DNA of 8,520 nt from Deltaproteobacteria bacterium (GTDB lineage: Bacteria > Myxococcota_A > Polyangia > HGW-17): the NCBI GenBank assembly GCA_003249585.1, contig QKIM01000391.1:1-8520 (forward strand), written 5' to 3'. Each line of letters opens with the position of its first letter. Positions within the stretch are counted from its first letter, which is position 1. The notes under the pieces were generated by a model. The model made no database searches, had not been told where the DNA came from, and worked only from the letters and a program-made list of their open reading frames with translations. Both the position numbers and the translations under genes were made by a program. Positions 7,844 through 8,520 of this stretch are shown in pieces.

Positions 7844-7895
7844 CCTGAGCCGCCGCTCCTGACCGGCGCGATGAGCGCGGCGGCCTGAGCCGCCG
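7844..7895. repeat. Direct repeat with competing GC-rich hairpin arms in the operon leader
   Basis: The 12-mer CCTGAGCCGCCG occurs exactly twice, at 7844-7855 and 7884-7895, 40 bases apart. Its GCCGCCG core (7849-7855 and 7889-7895) is complementary to CGGCGGC at 7878-7884. The right-hand pair makes a perfect 7-base stem with a 4-base loop (7878-7895); the left-hand pair makes the same stem with a 22-base loop. Only one can form at a time. A further 5-base stem, GGTGG/CCACC, spans 7832-7845. If transcription of the operon starts upstream, these lie in its 5' leader. No T-run follows on either strand, so a classical intrinsic terminator is not supported. Confidence 0.5.
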
Positions 7896-7896
7896 A

Positions 7897-7912
7897 CCCC
7901 GGTGTCACGGGG
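7897..7912. repeat. Small inverted repeat CCCCG/CGGGG
   Basis: Arms of five bases (7897-7901 and 7908-7912) flank a 6-base loop. It sits between the leader hairpins and the AT-rich promoter candidate. No T-run follows. It may simply reflect GC-rich composition. Confidence 0.25.
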
Positions 7913-7917
7913 AACCA

Positions 7918-7923
7918 AATATA
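7918..7923 (-). promoter_or_regulatory. Candidate -10 element for the minus-strand operon
   Basis: TATATT on the minus strand matches five of the six TATAAT positions and lies in the only clearly AT-rich stretch upstream of the ATPase gene. No good -35 box sits 16-18 bases upstream; the nearest TTG-starting hexamer (TTGCCT) is 21 bases away. An activator-dependent promoter would fit. A start here would give a leader of roughly 110 bases. Confidence 0.25.
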
Positions 7924-7943
7924 CACCATTTCATTGCATGGTG
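7924..7943. promoter_or_regulatory. Inverted repeat CACCAT-N8-ATGGTG, possible operator
   Basis: Perfect 6-base arms at 7924-7929 and 7938-7943 flank an 8-base centre, directly abutting the TATATT element on the side where a -35 region would be. The symmetry and spacing suit a dimeric DNA-binding protein, which could then control the operon. The site was found by eye and has no second copy that I noticed. Confidence 0.3.
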
Positions 7944-7988
7944 CAGGCAATTTCTTTGGCCGGGGGCCTTCTTTTCCCCTGATTTGAC

Positions 7989-8017
7989 TTGTTCCTTGTG
8001 AATTGTTGCACTATTCT
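7989..8017 (+). promoter_or_regulatory. Candidate promoter of the deacetylase-family gene
   Basis: TTGTTC (7989-7994) and TATTCT (8012-8017) are separated by 17 bases. They match the vegetative consensus at 3 of 6 and 4 of 6 positions, so this is a weak call. The -10 ends 7 bases before the A of the ATG at 8025, which would place transcription start at or next to the start codon. An alternative TTGACT at 7984-7989 has no good -10 at normal spacing. Confidence 0.3.
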
Positions 8018-8024
8018 GACGGCC

Positions 8025-8520
8025 ATGGACGCGCGACCCACCACCAAGCTGGCCCTCCTGTACAACGATCTCTTTCAGAATCATGTGGCGCCCATGGCGC
8101 ATCCCGAACGCCCTGAGCGCCTGGAGGCGATCCGCCGTGCCTTCACCGACGCAGGGGTCATGGACCGGGCCGAGGCTCTCCCTCTGCGCTATGTCTCCCA
8201 TGAAGAGCTCCTTCGTGTGCACAGCGCCGAGTATCTGGCCCAGGTGGAGCGGATCCTCTCCCGCGGAATCTCCGGCTACCTCGACATGGGGGACACCTTC
8301 TACTCCGAGGGGACCCGCGAGGCGGCCTCCAAGGCCGCAGGAGGCTCCATTGACATGGCGCTCGCCGTCTACCGGGGCGATGTGCCCGGCGGGATGGTGG
8401 TCGCCCGGCCTCCTGGACATCACGCAGAGCGCGACATGGCCATGGGGTTCTGCATCTACAGCAACGTGGCGCTGGCCGCCGCGGCGCTGCTGGAGGCAGG
8501 GGCCAGACGTGTGGCCATCG
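8025..8520 (+). CDS. Histone deacetylase-family amidohydrolase (partial, C-terminus off window)
   Basis: The frame is open from the ATG at 8025 to the right edge (165 complete codons). It begins KLALLYNDLFQNHVAPMAHP followed by ERPERL, the characteristic N-terminus of the histone deacetylase/AcuC/acetylpolyamine amidohydrolase superfamily (PF00850). RPPGHHAER carries the catalytic His pair at 132-133, and MGFCIYSNVA follows at about 139-148. The family uses a zinc ion, held by Asp/His residues beyond this window, to hydrolyse acetyl-amide bonds on lysines or polyamines. Bacterial members can deacetylate proteins such as acetyl-CoA synthetase or small acetylamines; the substrate cannot be decided here. 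The start is supported by the conserved N-terminus, yet there is no ribosome site upstream and an in-frame stop lies at 7980-7982. GTG at 7998 and TTG at 7989 are the only upstream alternatives. It is divergent from the ABC operon. Confidence 0.93.
   Translation, partial: MDARPTTKLALLYNDLFQNHVAPMAHPERPERLEAIRRAFTDAGVMDRAEALPLRYVSHEELLRVHSAEYLAQVERILSRGISGYLDMGDTFYSEGTREAASKAAGGSIDMALAVYRGDVPGGMVVARPPGHHAERDMAMGFCIYSNVALAAAALLEAGARRVAI

Noticed and set aside
7878..7912. Intrinsic terminator between the divergent genes
   Set aside because: GC-rich stems are present but no T-run follows on either strand, and neither flanking gene ends here.
7936..7968. Possible sigma-54 promoter (GG ... GC) upstream of the ATPase gene on the minus strand
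   Set aside because: CGGCCAAAGAAATTGC has 11 bases between GG and GC where sigma-54 promoters require 10, and the -24 element is poor. Worth noting only because the operon encodes a sigma-54 activator.
7905..8423. Minus-strand open frame of 172 codons reaching into the intergenic spacer
   Set aside because: It is the antisense of the deacetylase-family gene, which has clear family motifs in the plus frame. The minus translation resembles nothing.

Overview
The window looks like bacterial chromosome of high GC content, densely packed and with strong GC preference at third codon positions. A cysteine-rich repeat lipoprotein, an NtrC-type sigma-54 activator whose receiver carries a DQRMP phosphorylation motif, and a discoidin-like secreted protein together suggest a deltaproteobacterial or Myxococcota-type organism. 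That placement is inferred from gene style and not from any marker gene. No rRNA, tRNA, CRISPR array, insertion sequence or phage gene was seen.

Layout. Six genes run on the minus strand from 7800 down to the left edge with almost no space between them. In transcription order they are: an ABC exporter ATPase (7800-7045); its ABC-2 membrane permease (7076-5823, overlapping the ATPase by 32 bases); a 462-residue lipoprotein with 65 cysteines (5807-4419); an NtrC-type response regulator (4409-2970); a single-pass membrane protein with a complete penicillin-binding transpeptidase domain (2955-1675); and a secreted protein with a discoidin/NADase-type binding domain and a helical C-terminal region (1678 to the edge, C-terminus missing). 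The junctions are -32, +15, +9, +14 and -4 bases, so one transcript is likely. A spacer of 224 bases (7801-8024) separates this block from a divergent plus-strand gene for a histone deacetylase-family amidohydrolase, which is cut by the right edge.

How the genes may work together. Five of the six minus-strand products act at or beyond the inner membrane: an exporter pair, a disulfide-rich lipoprotein, a periplasm-facing transpeptidase and a secreted binding protein. The sixth is a sigma-54 activator with no partner kinase in view. A reasonable inference is a co-expressed cell-envelope export or remodelling module with its own regulator. No substrate can be named from sequence, and this grouping could also be a housekeeping transcript of loosely related genes.

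The intergenic spacer holds repeated GC-rich hairpin arms in the leader of the minus-strand operon, a 6-base-arm inverted repeat beside a TATATT element, and a promoter-like sequence placed so that the deacetylase-family mRNA could be leaderless. All of these regulatory readings are tentative.
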